Made by a program: the position numbers and the translations under genes. The notes below the pieces were generated by a model that searched no databases, was not told where the DNA came from, and saw only the letters and a list, made by a program, of their open reading frames with translations. DNA of 64,000 bases from Xiphias gladius (taxonomy: Eukaryota; Chordata; Actinopteri; Istiophoriformes; Xiphiidae): assembly GCF_016859285.1 (NCBI RefSeq), contig NC_053416.1, positions 17,945,423 through 18,009,422 of the forward strand, read 5' to 3'. Below, piece after piece: positions 51,855 to 64,000 of the stretch; position 1 is the stretch's first letter; each line of letters opens with the position of its first letter.

Positions 51855-52893
51855 CTAAGTATTTCCTTTTCTCGTGCTTTTCTTTGTCCTTCCTCTGAAC
51901 CTTAACTGGTGCTTCATGTAATCCAGGATTACGCGTGGCCACACTTGAGCAGTCTGTGCTTCATCCTCCATGATAAATGCAGATTTCACTTGTTGTGGGA
52001 AGGAATGGCCATCTCTGGATCCAAATGCAAAGTCTCCTCTGGGTCCACCATTGGCTTCCAAAGGACCGGAGACAAGGTGGTAAGGACTACCCAAAAATCC
52101 CTATGAACATTTACATGGTGTAAAGTGTTATTTCCTCTTTATTTTGGACAATATAAATCAGAAATTGTACATGATGCCTTTGTGATACATTGTATATTGC
52201 TTTCAACCCATACAGTGACAGTTATTATATTATTAATTTTAAGGTTTACTGCACTGCTACAGCTACAGAACTTAGTGTCAAAAAAGAGGGAGAATAAATA
52301 ACGTGAAATAAAAAAATGGAAATATTGCAAACGTTCAGTTCATTACTAAAATGCCCTTAAACTGGTTATTACTGTCAAGTGATTTAGTTTCATTAGATAT
52401 TCAAGACAAACTGTAGCTGAGTTTAAAACACTACACAGATGGAAGCTGTCATCCTCCATTTGCATAAATAAATTAAATTATATTTTCACAATTTTCTCCA
52501 TTTTAATTTAGATCTTCTAATTCAAGTGTGTTTTGCAAAATTAGAGATTCACAGTTTTAAGAATGTTAACAAACATGCTCAAGGAACGTCTGCTGCCATA
52601 AAAATCAGACTTGTGGAAAGTACATATCAAAATATAATGTCGGTTGTTATGGTACATTTAATAAATCATAATGATTGAAATTACAGTGATGAAATGTAGA
52701 AGAGATAAATTAAACTGATATATATATTAAAAAATTATAATTATTATATATTATAGATTTTTTTTAAAAACTTTACCTCAGTGTGGTCTTGAGGGGTCTC
52801 TTTGCAATCCAGCAGCAAAAATAAAGATGCAGTCAAGAAAAGCAAGACAGATGATCTCAGTACAGAGGCGTATGACGGTGGTGATCTAGGCAT
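51855..52893 (-). CDS. Unrecognised small secreted or signal-anchored protein, two exons
   Basis: Exon 1 is 52893-52777 (39 codons, donor GAG|GTAAAG). Exon 2 is 52100-51855 (acceptor TTCATAG|GGA). Both junctions are phase 0 and the product is 120 residues. The N-terminus (MPRSPPSYASVLR) is followed by a hydrophobic segment at residues 14-28 (SSVLLFLTASLFLLL), which could be a signal peptide or a signal anchor. The rest is polar: a Gly-rich stretch (ANGGPRGDFAFGSRDGHSF), an acidic patch with MEDEAQ, VWPRVILDYMKHQLRFRGR, and a basic tail (TKKSTRKGNT). The mature part has no cysteine, so a disulfide-stabilised cytokine or hormone is unlikely. I do not recognise the family. A 5'UTR exon is likely because TTTCTCTAG occurs just before the ATG, and a three-codon upstream ORF (ATGAAGTTGTGA) precedes the start. 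Confidence 0.6.
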
Positions 52894-55800
52894 CTTTCCT
52901 CACAACTTCATTCGTATCTAGAGAAAGGTCATATACATGTAATATTTTCAAAATGTTGCACACCAAAAGCAGGCTCGAGGTTTCCTACTAAGAAAAACCC
53001 TTTACAGGTTTTTTTGCTTTAGTGATTCACTAATGTGATGTCATGTCACCGTGCCACTATATTTATATCTCAGCTTGTATTGAACAAACTTAAAGAAACA
53101 CATTAGCCTATGGTCCAACACATGCCATAATCCAGCCAATGGCTAACCTACGCACAGCTACCTTCTATCTGGAGTTTTAAAAGGTCTATTCAGCTCAAAC
53201 ATGAATTGTCTTTTCTTCAAAGCAGCAGGTGACGTTATTAAAGGCACATGAAATGGTGAAAATGAAAAGACATGGAGCTTGTGAGGAAGGATTAGAAGGA
53301 CTGAATTCAACAGCTGCGGGAAGTCTTAATGAATAACCATTACACTCACAGGCAGGCAACTCCTTACAGGCCATGACAGCTAAACAGCTCAGATAAGACG
53401 AACATATTAATAATATGAGCTCTTTTTTCCTATCATCTGCTGAGTATTTATTTGGCACCAATGACCCACCACCCATGACATTAGCCTAATATATTGGTTT
53501 TATTTCAAAATAACAAAAACACATTTAAGATCATATGAAAAGGGATAACTGTATACATACAGTATATATAGTGAACTGTCATTGTGCTATAGTTTTTTTT
53601 TTCCAGTGGAGTATTCACTAATGAGTGTAATAGAACCATAAGCCGATGGGATCAAAGACCATAAATTCATTACCAGATCATTTTCTTGAGCCCTGTTTTT
53701 GCAGAAGCTTAAGTCTTTTCATTATTATCAATGAAACCACCTGTGCCTCATTGTGGCTCAACACACTGGGGACTCAAGGTGAAGATGATTATGAAACTTC
53801 ATCTAAAAACTTCAAAATAAGTTTTTATTGCTCTCCATGGCAAGTGGTCAGTTCACCACTTTAACTTATTAGCACATGCTGTAAAAAAAAACACTATTTC
53901 CATAAAGACATCCAGTTCTGTAGCTCTTTGACCACAGCTGTACGGACTTTTCAGTTTCACTCTGGGATTAATGAAGTAATTTAACATACACACTTTGATT
54001 CTGTTAAAGCGCCCAATGGGAAATGGCTTCCTGCCGGGCACTGAAACATACAGCAAAGAGGACAAGAGGTTTGACAATGAGCTCAGTCTAGGTATTTACT
54101 TCAGCATTTGTATACTTACCATTAAAGTATTGGATTCAGAGCACAAGATCTGCAAGATTCTTTGAAGTAAAATGTAAATGTATTTCTTTCTATACTTATA
54201 ACATTATGTATTATGATCATATATTATTTATTTTAGCTTTAATCATTTATTTTTAAACATGCAAAAATGACGGAACATATGCATAGCATACCAGTTTGCG
54301 TTATAATTGTTTTATTATAAAGAATTATTATTTAGGTCAATAGGCCTTTGTAAGGAAAGTGTTACTTAATTTTTCTTGTCTAAACAAACAAATGGCACCA
54401 CAGTCCCATTTCCAGGTCATTTAATCTTCCACAAATCACACATGAAATGCAGCTTTCCACAGACTGTGTTTAGACATCCCACAGCTTCTCAAACCTGCTT
54501 TATACATGAAAATTATTCTTGACACTGTACATTTATTATTTAAATGTGATAAACTAGGCACATTCTAAAAGAAGAGGGACAAATTATAATTTGGGTATTA
54601 TATTTTTCCATTTGTTTCAGTTAACAGTCTCTAAAATGGAGACATATGGAGCAAAAAAAAAAAAAAAGGACAGTATGAGATTACAAGAAGAGATTTGAAG
54701 CATACTGCAAATATAGGAAAACAGCTGTTCTATTATACAATACAGACTATTGCCAACAAATCTCAATTAAACCTTGGTAGTGTATAGTCTTTAATCATCA
54801 GCAGTAAAATATAGAGATGGAATGTCATGATTTTACAGTCCTATCGATTCTGCGCTCTAACTGTCCAACATCAAAATGCAACTTATTAAAAACAAATCCT
54901 CAGACAGAATTTATATACATCATGTGCAGTGTTTCCTGTTATCATATGCAGCTGTGGTGTGGGGGGTGGGGGTGCCTTTAGTCATCTTTCCGATGTGGTG
55001 TAGGAATAAGTTAGGTTTCAAATTGAGGTTATGCAGTTGGTCATGTTATTTTAATTGATAAAATGATTCTTAAAACACATGGAGCCCTTAGTTATAGATG
55101 ACAGTAACATAAAATTACAATTCTGATTTGAATTTTTCTCTGACAGTGGTGGAGCAAGATAAAATGAATACTGAGGAAACACTAATCACTTGTCACTTTT
55201 CAGCAAATAGCGAGTGTAGGGAAATCTTTACTGTAGTTATTTAGAAAATTTCCACACCCTGTAAGGTTATCAAAAATTAAAAACAACAACTCCAGTTGTG
55301 AATTTATGATCTTAGATCAAGTTAGACACTGCATATTTATTTGGAGCAATGAAACAGTTTGGCTTAAAAAACTTTTTAAGGTTCCAATTTGTTCTGCTCT
55401 TTATATAAAATCAACAACATCGATCCAACCCAGGACATTTTAAAAAGTAGAGAAACTCGTTTGACAGCCGCTGAGCTTGTCCAAGTTTTCAGGTGCCAGT
55501 TGAGCATGATTAAGCTGGCTCTCTCTATCATTACTAGCACTAAACATGTGGAAACAGGCTCTCTCTTCCTTGTTTGTCACTATAAAACAAATGTGAAGCG
55601 CATTTTCAGACCAGGGAACAAGATCAGAGCTTTCTAACCAGCAGTGTTAAATACAGCTAGACAAGAGGAAAACAAAGGAGCGTGGATCCTGCCCCTTTGA
55701 TTTCCAAACATTTAATTTAACATACACATGTACAAGGCCAATGTAAGGCAATGCTCTTTTTTCCTAAAAACACCTCCAGGGTCCTACGATTCAATATGTT

Positions 55801-56754
55801 GTCATTCTCTTGTGTATAAAAATTGAGATAAATTCATTAAATACTGCAGTTTACTGAAAAAGCTAAAACAATTTATAAGACAATTTTAAGGAAACTCTCA
55901 TTATGTTATTCATTTAGAATACCCACTGACCCTTAATTTGTTTCTATAAACCTGAGTTTGTTCAACTTGACAAACTGGATAAAGCTAAAAATATTTTTCT
56001 TAAACTGACCATGCAGTAGTATCAATAATGAAGTAAAAGAAGCAGAAATGTATAACATCTTTGCAATATTCTATTGTAGCGTGATGAACTGTGGAATTTG
56101 AGAAAAATCTGACATTTCAAAAAAACTGAAATGTAAAAGAAAGCTAAATGGATTAAAAAAAATAAAAAAGGAGGAACAATTCCTCGTCCACTTGCACATC
56201 CTTGTTAGAAGACAATTCAAAGTTGTGTAAAAGGACTGTCAGACATATAGCAGTTACGATTAAGACAACAGAGACTCTTCAAACTGCACTAACCTAGAAG
56301 ATCCACTGAAAGTGTGAGCACAGAATTAATTCTGTTTGTTTACACAGGCTTCATCTACATGAGTCTTTCTCTTACCTAATCAAACAGTTAAATGGCCCAT
56401 TCTTTTTGTGCAGCACTAGTGGTTAGGTCATATGGTGCGGTCAAGTTATGAATTACAGCATGCATTAAAAAAGGAGGTCTGCAGGCAAATAGGAGTACTG
56501 GAGCGAATGTGTGTATAGAAGTAGGTTGATTTTGGTAAAACTGATCAATGCGGGTGCTGCATGTGCTTTGACAGTAACAAGTAGATCTCCTCTGGTTAAC
56601 GGGTAAGAGATTCATTTGCAAGAATCCTAAATGTCTAGCTAACCATAAATCAGCAAACTATTTTAAAGTACAGTGTGATAACAGCACGGCTGATTACAGA
56701 AAGGACCCTTTTTAGGTAAAACTAAGTAATCTCATTGCAGCCAAGTTCCGGCCA
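52894..56754. other. Region between the small gene and the rnf167 stop codon
   Basis: AT-rich. The right part is probably rnf167 3'UTR; minus-strand AATAAA occurs at 55336-55341 and at several places near 54300-54540, and I cannot choose among them. The left part would include the promoter and 5' exon of the small gene. A long open frame at 53195-53476 has no family signature. A-run at 54653-54667. Confidence 0.5.
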
Positions 56755-59700
56755 TCAGATCTCCACTCTATCCCTACCAATGAGCTGAGCAGTGTCATCA
56801 TCAGTGTGGTGCCTGTCCTCTCCTGTGTCATCACTTTCTGAGTCCGTGTCCTCCTGGGGGGAGTAGTAGCCTTCATAACCCAGGATGGGAGAGTCGCAGT
56901 GTGCAGGGGAGGCGAGGCACTGGGCAGTAGTGGTGGTGGTGGTGGTGGTAGCTGAATAGGCCCCTTGGCTCCTTGCGGGGGACCCCGGGTTGGAGGGCCG
57001 AAGCAGAGGAGTGCGCTCCGAGTCTGCTTCACCCTCGGTTCCTTCTTCCCCCCCACGTCCTCCAGTTTCCTCCTCAGACTCAGACTCGGAGTGCTCTGGG
57101 TTGTTTCGAGTGACGCGCTGTTTGCACACAGGACACGTCTTCTTGGTCCGTGTGAGCCATGGGTCTACACACTTGCAGTGGTAGGCTGAAAAACAAGAAG
57201 AGTTTTAAGAAACTCTAGCAAGACCTGGCCAAAGGACAATGACTGGTGTAGCAGAATGTTTTTTTTTCCGTTGTAACGAAGTGTGAATAAATACATCTTC
57301 AGAATCTAACACAGAGCTGCTGCGAACACGGATTGAGGTGTCCAGGTGGCACGGGGGGAAACATTCTGCTTTGTTTTCAGCTTGGCTGGGTGCTTGTGTT
57401 CACTGATTGAAAACTGGTGAGGTTCTTGCACTGGTGACATCTACTGGCTGATCTGTCCAGACTGTCTCAATACGTATACACTGACCCAGGCCCAGAGTGG
57501 GAGCTAGCAACAAGGACTGCAGTGTAGGAGGCATTGGCAAATTCAATTTTGGAGGAAAAAGGACAATGTTGCTTTATAAACATTTTGATTACCTGGAGTA
57601 AAATATTTTACTTTGAAGATACAGTAGGAAGAGGTACAAATACTGACTTGGAAGAAAGGGTACATTCATGTACTTTGTGTTTAAATTGTAAAGGCTTGTT
57701 GCTGCAAGTGCGGTAGATGAGCACATTCTGTGTATCAGCTGAAGTATTTTTACAATGTACCATAACGTAGAGTACAAACTTCATAATAACTTCAAATTAA
57801 TTATTTACCGTGGGAACAAGGTAAAACTCGCAGCTTGTCTCCTTCTTCATACTCATCCAAACATATTGCACACAGATCATAGTCATCGCCTGAGACAGAG
57901 GAGAAAAGTTATCAACGTAAATCAATCAAATTCAAGTGAATTATTATCTATTTAAATTCTTCAGCTATTTTCTAGTCTACAAATGAGTAACATTTCAGCC
58001 TAAGAACCCATTCTATGGTAAAAACCTCCACAGATGATAGAAGAAAGTTTATGGACTTCAAATTCACATGCAAAGACAACTCCATCATTGCAATTGGTTC
58101 TCAATGTTCTTAAAAACAATGTATTACCGTAAAAGTGAAAATAATGCAGTCTTGTTACCTTTACTGAACCTGTGGGTTGGGATCCGCTTCAGCTGTTCCT
58201 TGGACAAACGATTTTTCCTCAGCCTTTTTCTGTACCGTACACATCGTATAATCTGAACAATAAAAACAGACAATGTTACTGATGGCCTGAGAATTACAGT
58301 AACATTCAACATGGATGAATGGATGAGTTTGTTTTTTGTGTTAATGTAGGACCCCAGCCCTCATAGTAAGTCAGTAAGTAAGAAGATGCTTTATAAAATG
58401 GGTTTTCAGGGCCTTCAACTTCATAAAAAGACGTGTCTATTGAATAAATATAGGATGTCAATAGGAAAATCAGCTGGCTCTGGCTTGGCTGAAATACTAT
58501 TAAGTCATTATTTTACCATATAAAGAAGCATACTCAAAGCTCGCCTTTTCCACTCATGGTCCAAATACAATGTAAGCAAGCGATTTCACAATTACCCTTT
58601 TAATTCTAACAATTGTAAGTTCACACTCCCCATAAGGCATATTAAAGAATGCACTACATGCTGAATAAAAGCCCAAGGAGACATCACATCATACATACTT
58701 ATACTTATATATACACATACTTATACTTACCAAGACAACACACATCACAAGAATGATCATGCCAACCACTCCAGTGAAGGGAATAAGGTAGTATGAGAGT
58801 GGAAAAGCAAACTCTGGCTTGAGGATCACATAGGCCCTGCAGGCCAAGAAATGAAATAATGCATCACATACCAACTGTACCCTAAAGCACAAACACTGAA
58901 AAACTCTTTTAGTGTTTGTCTGTGCAAATCTAATGCTGACCTTTAAAGGCTGGTTTGGTCTAGATTAATGTTTAGTTTGAAAAAAACATTTCATAATTTA
59001 TTTCTAAAAATGCTGATATGTTAACGTACCCTTGTTCTGGAATTATGAAATTCCTGAGAATCTGGGAAGCATAGTAGCTGGTGAAAACTGAAGGGATCTC
59101 AATCTCCTCTGCAATAGTATCTGTAAAATTGAGAAAAAAAAACAGATTTAAATTTTAGCCATTTTAGTAACATGTTGAGAGTTTGCCAAGATTAAAATTG
59201 TGTATATTTTATAAAGGAGATTTACCATTGCTATAGTTCATATTGAGCAGAGTGTCGGAATACATGTTGTGAACAATTGCAGCACTGTATCCAGCTCGCT
59301 GTGCATGCAAGACCTGAAAACCAAATCCTCACATTAGACCACTTTGCTTCACAGACACTACAACATATTCATTGTCACTCAAACATTACTGACCTTTATA
59401 TCAAAATTGCAGTCATAGCGTCTGATGAGGACAATGAATTTGGTGGTGTTGGCATCATAGGATGTTGGCAATGGAGGAGGGGGGTCTATTACTGTGCAGC
59501 CATTAAGTGGACGGGCCACCACCAAAACTCCCTTTCACGCAAAGAAAAAATCATTATAAAAGACTGTGACCTATGTTTTTCTGCATGCATCCTTTCTCCA
59601 ATATACAGCTCTCACCATTAGTCCATCCTTAGGAAGTGGAGATCCAAACAAGGCAGGTAGATCCTCAAACAACATGGTGGTCATATTGCTATAATGCTGC

Positions 59701-59919
59701 CAAAACAATATATACATACTGTAAGAACTGACAGAATTTTCAAAAGAATTTGAAGAATCATATTCATAGCTAACGATTATCAAAGTCCATGAGCTAAATC
59801 TCCTAATTACTTACAGCATAGATATAGGCATGTGTGGGTGAGGGCACCAGTATGCTGCAAAAAACCAGTATAGGGATATACAGTCGAACTCCCACACACC
59901 ACACACCAAGGTGCACCAT
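56755..59919 (-). CDS. rnf167: RNF167: transmembrane RING-H2 E3 ubiquitin ligase (PA-TM-RING family)
   Basis: RNF167 is an endosomal/lysosomal E3 ligase acting on vesicle and receptor traffic. Nine coding exons join in phase: 59919-59815, 59696-59616, 59531-59394, 59313-59226, 59120-59030, 58836-58731, 58252-58159, 57889-57809, 57185-56755 (404 residues; human 350). Order: signal peptide (about 1-33, [17 protein letters not shown]); PA domain ([34 protein letters not shown]); one membrane span about residues 180-203 ([18 protein letters not shown]); juxtamembrane [17 protein letters not shown]2 with all ligands visible (C241, C244, C259, H261, H264, C267, C279, C282); and an acidic, Ser/Thr-rich tail containing [21 protein letters not shown] and [12 protein letters not shown] favour RNF167 over RNF13. 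The tail is longer than in human and carries an eight-Thr run. The acceptor TTTTTTGCAG near 59950 shows a 5' non-coding exon upstream. Confidence 0.95.
56930..56952 (-). repeat. rnf167: Triplet repeat coding a threonine run in rnf167
   Basis: GTGGTGGTGGTGGTGGTGGT-type DNA on the plus strand encodes eight consecutive threonines in the cytoplasmic tail of rnf167. It is probably length-variable. Confidence 0.8.
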
Positions 59920-61420
59920 CCTTGGTTGCTTACAGTCACACTAAACTGCAAAAAAGATAGAACCACACAAATCATAATTAAAAGTAAGTAATCAGTCACG
60001 ACCGGAGGCAAAATGCTTCAGGCCTCAGGCGGAAGCTGATCTTGCAGCTTGATTACAGCCTGGCATTTACATACTGATGTAAACTGACAATTCATGTGGT
60101 AAAACTGCACAAATATTTTAAAAAACTGTAAAAATGCACATGAACGTGCAGACAATGAACTGTAAATTGACTTGCCAGCATGCATTAACACGTACTCTCT
60201 ATCTTCATGGAGTAGCAGAGCAAACCTCAGTACTTTTGAAAGTGATTGCGAGTCTGTTACTTTGTGAGGCTACAACTGCCCTCTCAAGACTAGGTTTTTA
60301 CAAATAAAAGGAAACATTTGCATAAAACACTATGGAGATACTGTGAAAAAGTTCATCACTTTTTTTTCTTCTTGGTGCTCACATCTTGTGGTTCACTCCT
60401 AAAATTAACTTTTTAACTAATGACTTGGTTTCTGTTTTTTTGTGTGTGGTTGTTTGTGATGTTACCAATATTTCTACATTAATACTACAATATTTAAATC
60501 TTCATGTTCTCACATTTAAGTTGACTTTAAGCAAACAAACAATAACTTTCTAACGATAGTCTGGTTAACACTGATGTTTTTGTATGCATCTGACAATAAC
60601 TTATTTATTTAAAGGGAATAGAGGTTTAGAAGCCAACAGCATTAGGATAAGGTAAGATAAGTACAATGCACAGGTTACTTGTGCTGGTGGGTAAGATGTC
60701 AACACAACAATTAAGGACTTGTTCAGGTACCCGAGGACTATGAAGGCTAGCTTCTTCATGCCATTAGTTAGCTATAACCTAATATACTATCACTTGTTTG
60801 TACTGACATAAAAAGCACTGCCCGTAAGTCTAATCGACGTGGCACCTTTTGTCGGAGAGACGCCGATATGTTGTTGTTATATGCGCCTACAAGAAGTTGG
60901 TGAAGATAAAAAACCGCTACTGTTGTGTTTCCTCTTTTGCATTGGTAAACCTGTGAACTATGTAACCCATGTTTCCCTATCACGTCCTGAAAGACAACAC
61001 TATTTAACTACTCTTAAACGATTTACTAGATACTTTGACGTAATCTGACCCACTGGTATCCCGTTAACATTTAGGTTAGTCATAATCCAGTCATCGTTTA
61101 TGTTAAAATATGTAGAAACATAACAACATATTAAAGTCGTCAATGTAGTTGTTTTTTGTGTGTCGTTGGCTACATACCTTAGTATCCTGCTAATATCAGC
61201 ACCGTGAAGGCTGTAATCTAGTTATTCCAGTTGTCTCACTTTGGTTTCTCAAGTCACCGTGTAAAATGGATAAAAGTTGTTTGTCTACCCACTTTCGCGA
61301 CAATCCTATAAATCCACAAAAAAACGACAAAGACGGGGATGATTAACGTTAGCAGGCTGACGTGTGGCTAGTGTTAGCATACGTCAGAGGGCAGTTACGA
61401 TAAATCGTCTCCGTGACAGA
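59920..61420 (-). promoter_or_regulatory. rnf167: rnf167 5' intron and probable promoter
   Basis: The polypyrimidine acceptor near 59950 requires an upstream exon. CpGs rise again at about 61190-61420 (CTTTCGCGACAATCC, AAAACGACAAAGACGGGG, GGCTGACGTGTGG), the best candidate for the transcription start. No coding exon is seen between. Confidence 0.4.
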
Positions 61421-64000
61421 TTACTCAGTGTCTTCTAAGTAGTCCATATACACACGTTTAGTAGTATATAAAACAGTAATATGTTTGTATACTGTAAAAG
61501 AGACGCTTTGCCTTTGTGCTTTGTTTCCCCAACTTGCGTTAGCTATCTACTAGTAGGTTTGTTTGTTATTGCTTCTGTCGCCCTGGTTTTTCTTCGCGTT
61601 GTGTGATGGTAGTTTAATTCAGCAGTTTTCTCACCCACAGCGCCAACAGCGGACAGACGGCGAAAAAGCAATGATCTCAGTGCCATGCGAGGTTCACGTT
61701 CTTGGCTCACGTTTAAATGAATCTGAAACGGCTAATGAAAGCTTAATAAATCAAAATAAAAAGATTAAGGGAAAATCTTATCTCATCTTAATCTTACAGG
61801 GTGAATTTCACACAATTAGTTAATAAAGACATGCAGAGACTCAGTCTGTTTCTGTCTCTGTCTAAGACAGACAGAGACATTTATTGCATTCAGATGAGCA
61901 GTTCCCAATCAATCAAGTCCCCGTCTATAGACCACCATCCACAAGTAAAATGGGTGAAATCCTGGGAATTACTGGGAATGTCAGTTGCAAGAGATGGGCC
62001 TCAGGCTTGAAATCCTATTAACTTAAAATATAAATATAGCTATATATATGTAGAGAAGCTGCAGCTGATACTTCACTGTCCGCCAGAGGGCAACAGCCCG
62101 TCTGAGAGGCTAGAATTCATTGGAATTGGCATCAGGCCGTGGCTTTCTTTAACCCTGCTCTCAGGTGGTAGGATCACTGTACTGTCACATACAGCGCTCT
62201 CACTGTTGGCACTGTCATGACATTGTAAAACTGAGTTCAACAAATGATAACTACAGTACAAATCATTAACCAGCTGTGTAATAGCCAGGGGTTGATACTT
62301 TAAATGTAAGCAACTGAAGTGTTTTTCAATGGGAGTACTAAAGAAGGCAGATACAAATACAAGCTTACACATACACTAAATACATATTTTGCAAATGGGC
62401 GGTACATCTTTTCTTCTATAACAGCATTTAGATAATGCCCCTTGTTTGCAGCAGTGGTGTCAGGCTAGTCAAGACTGCAATAAGATAGTCAAGCCAGCTA
62501 AGCCAGTCAAGAGGCCACAGCTGTATGAGCCTCTGGAAGAAAATGTTGAACTGCGTCATAAATTTATCCACATATAGTGTTTAATTTATTCCCTGTTTTC
62601 AGCTGGTTGCCGTTTAAGATGATGGAGATGAAGGACAATGACAGGATCACTGTACCACACACTGATCTTTCTTGTAATGCAGGTCAGGTAGCCTGTGGCA
62701 TAATCCCTCTCCTGCCAATGTCAAAACCTAACCCTCACTGCAAGGTGTCTGTAATACCTGCTGCTGTAGTTATATTTTTATGAGGTGCATGATGAGCCAG
62801 TGTCTTTTCTATGATTCCTTTCACACCCTTTCTTTTTAAAGAAGAAATTAGTCTATAGTAAGTTCGGAAGTATTAGTTTTGGGGATTTGCAATTTGCATG
62901 CATCTTTAGCCTTTTTATCAAGAGACAAAGTTGCTTTTTCGAGAGAATTTGCCAACTACAGATTTACTGTTGACCAGTGTCAACTTAATATGCACACACA
63001 GTCTTAGAAAGGTAAAAGACTAAAACTTTTAGGCCTAGCAATCTGTAGAGATTGCAATGGTCATTACATACAAAAACTGTCCTACACAATGTAGGACAGA
63101 TCAAACAACACTTACAGGTTTGCTCACCTTGGAAACTTAATGGATTGGGCTGATAATGTAAGTTTTTCCATCAATGTAAATTTAATGGCATCTATCTGTT
63201 GGAATTTGATATCAAGGTGTACATGTGGAAATTTTGGGTCTGATGGTGGAGGTTGAGGAAAGGTCAAGCTCATCCAAAAAAAAGGATACTTCTTTTAGGA
63301 ATCAACAGAAAATTTCATGAAAATTTGGTTGTTCATTCTCACGATACCTTAACATGGACAACAGTGGAGGTTAATTAATGTTCATAAACTGTTCATTCAA
63401 TAAGCTACTTCCTAATAGCTAATTCCCAAGTGGGCATGAGTTCTTTTTTTCCTTACGTGCTTCATCAAAGGATCAAAGACTAAACATGTGAGTGGCTCTT
63501 TTGAAAATAAAAATGTTGTTACAGCGAAGTGTAACCCCATTTAACCCCAGTGAGTCTGGGGTTAAATGTGAGAAGGAAAACCATTTCCCTGCGCCCAGAC
63601 TTCCCAACAACAAGCCGTTTGCCTCTGGTAATTAGAACTGCATCATCTGAGAGTGAGGCCACCGCAACAGTTACCGAAGAGTCTGGCTCCCAAAGCTGAC
63701 TTATTTGTCCGTACAGACCCTGACCCACAGGTGATTAGAGACTGATAGCAACTAGTGAGAGTGTCTACATAAGTCCTGTCACATTTCACTTGCATCTTTG
63801 CATAATATCGTCAATAAAAGATGTAAGAATGCCTATGTGAACATATTGAACACAAATGTAACAAACTGGATTCAAGTCATGTTAATTTTAATTAATATTG
63901 TAGGCTTTCAGCACGATATGTTACACAATGCCAAACAAATCAAGAGAAGGATTAAAGCTACAAGCTGAAGATGTTGATTTTCAAATATTATAGTGTAGTG
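61420..64000. other. Right-hand flank, no supported gene
   Basis: AT-rich DNA without a recognisable exon. A short inverted repeat sits at about 61853-61877 (GTCTCTGTCT / AGACAGAGAC) and a stronger one at 63538-63568. The open frames at 62073-62372 and 63519-63728 (minus) show no family signature. Confidence 0.55.
63538..63568. repeat. Perfect 12-bp inverted repeat with 7-nt loop
   Basis: CATTTAACCCCA (63538-63549) and TGGGGTTAAATG (63557-63568) flank GTGAGTC. The stem is intact. It could be part of a degenerate element or a structured RNA, but nothing nearby decides between them. Confidence 0.85.

Noticed and set aside
53195-53476. Minus-strand frame with several Cys and a hydrophobic stretch
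   Set aside because: It lies upstream of the small gene but has no start context, splice signals or similarity that I can recognise.
62073-62372. Minus-strand frame ending ESHGLMPIPMNSSLSDG
   Set aside because: It reads like a plausible protein tail, but I found no convincing acceptor, partner exon or family match.
63519-63728. Minus-strand frame of 69 codons overlapping the 63.5-kb stem-loop
   Set aside because: No family signature and no supporting splice sites; it covers an inverted repeat that would be unusual in coding sequence.

Overview
The window is vertebrate nuclear DNA, most probably from a ray-finned (teleost) fish. The evidence is intron-split genes with GT-AG junctions that keep reading phase, compact introns, microsatellites, and several interspersed repeat types that I recognise as common in teleosts (hAT-type non-autonomous elements with 8-bp target duplications, a palindromic MITE, a Tc1/mariner-like remnant). 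No bacterial, CRISPR, phage or viral structure was seen.

Layout, left to right. (1) About 1000-1090, minus: first coding exon of a Na+/K+-ATPase beta-2-like gene (atp1b2), with its GC-rich promoter to the right and the rest of the gene beyond the left edge. (2) 4858-17361, minus: nyap1, a neuronal PI3K adaptor, six coding exons, 1049 residues. A CpG-rich block near 32.6-33.6 kb may be its promoter. (3) 37112-40393, plus: a monoacylglycerol acyltransferase of the DGAT2 family (mogat3-like), seven exons, 326 residues. (4) 41549-49434, minus: srrt (ARS2/serrate), 19 coding exons, about 880 residues. (5) 51855-52893, minus: a two-exon gene for a 120-residue protein with an N-terminal hydrophobic segment that I do not recognise. 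(6) 56755-59919, minus: rnf167, a PA/TM/RING-H2 ubiquitin ligase, nine coding exons, 404 residues. The rest is intron, UTR and intergenic DNA, mostly AT-rich.

The genes are independent and do not form a pathway: an ion-pump subunit, a neuronal signalling adaptor, a lipid enzyme, a nuclear cap-binding/RNA-processing factor and an endosomal ubiquitin ligase. From memory, NYAP1, MOGAT3 and SRRT lie on human 7q22 and ATP1B2 and RNF167 on 17p13, so the window joins two human synteny blocks.

Exon limits were worked out by hand from splice consensus, phase and remembered family similarity. The complete coding sums are multiples of three (nyap1 3150, mogat3 981, srrt 2646, unknown gene 363, rnf167 1215 nt). 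Nothing here looks like a new multi-gene system. The best leads are an AG|GTGAGT (recursive-splice-like) start to the first nyap1 coding exon, a perfect 17-bp intronic hairpin just upstream of an srrt exon, an RD/RE-dipeptide tract inside nyap1, a deletion in a conserved segment of the mogat enzyme, and the unrecognised small membrane/secreted protein gene.
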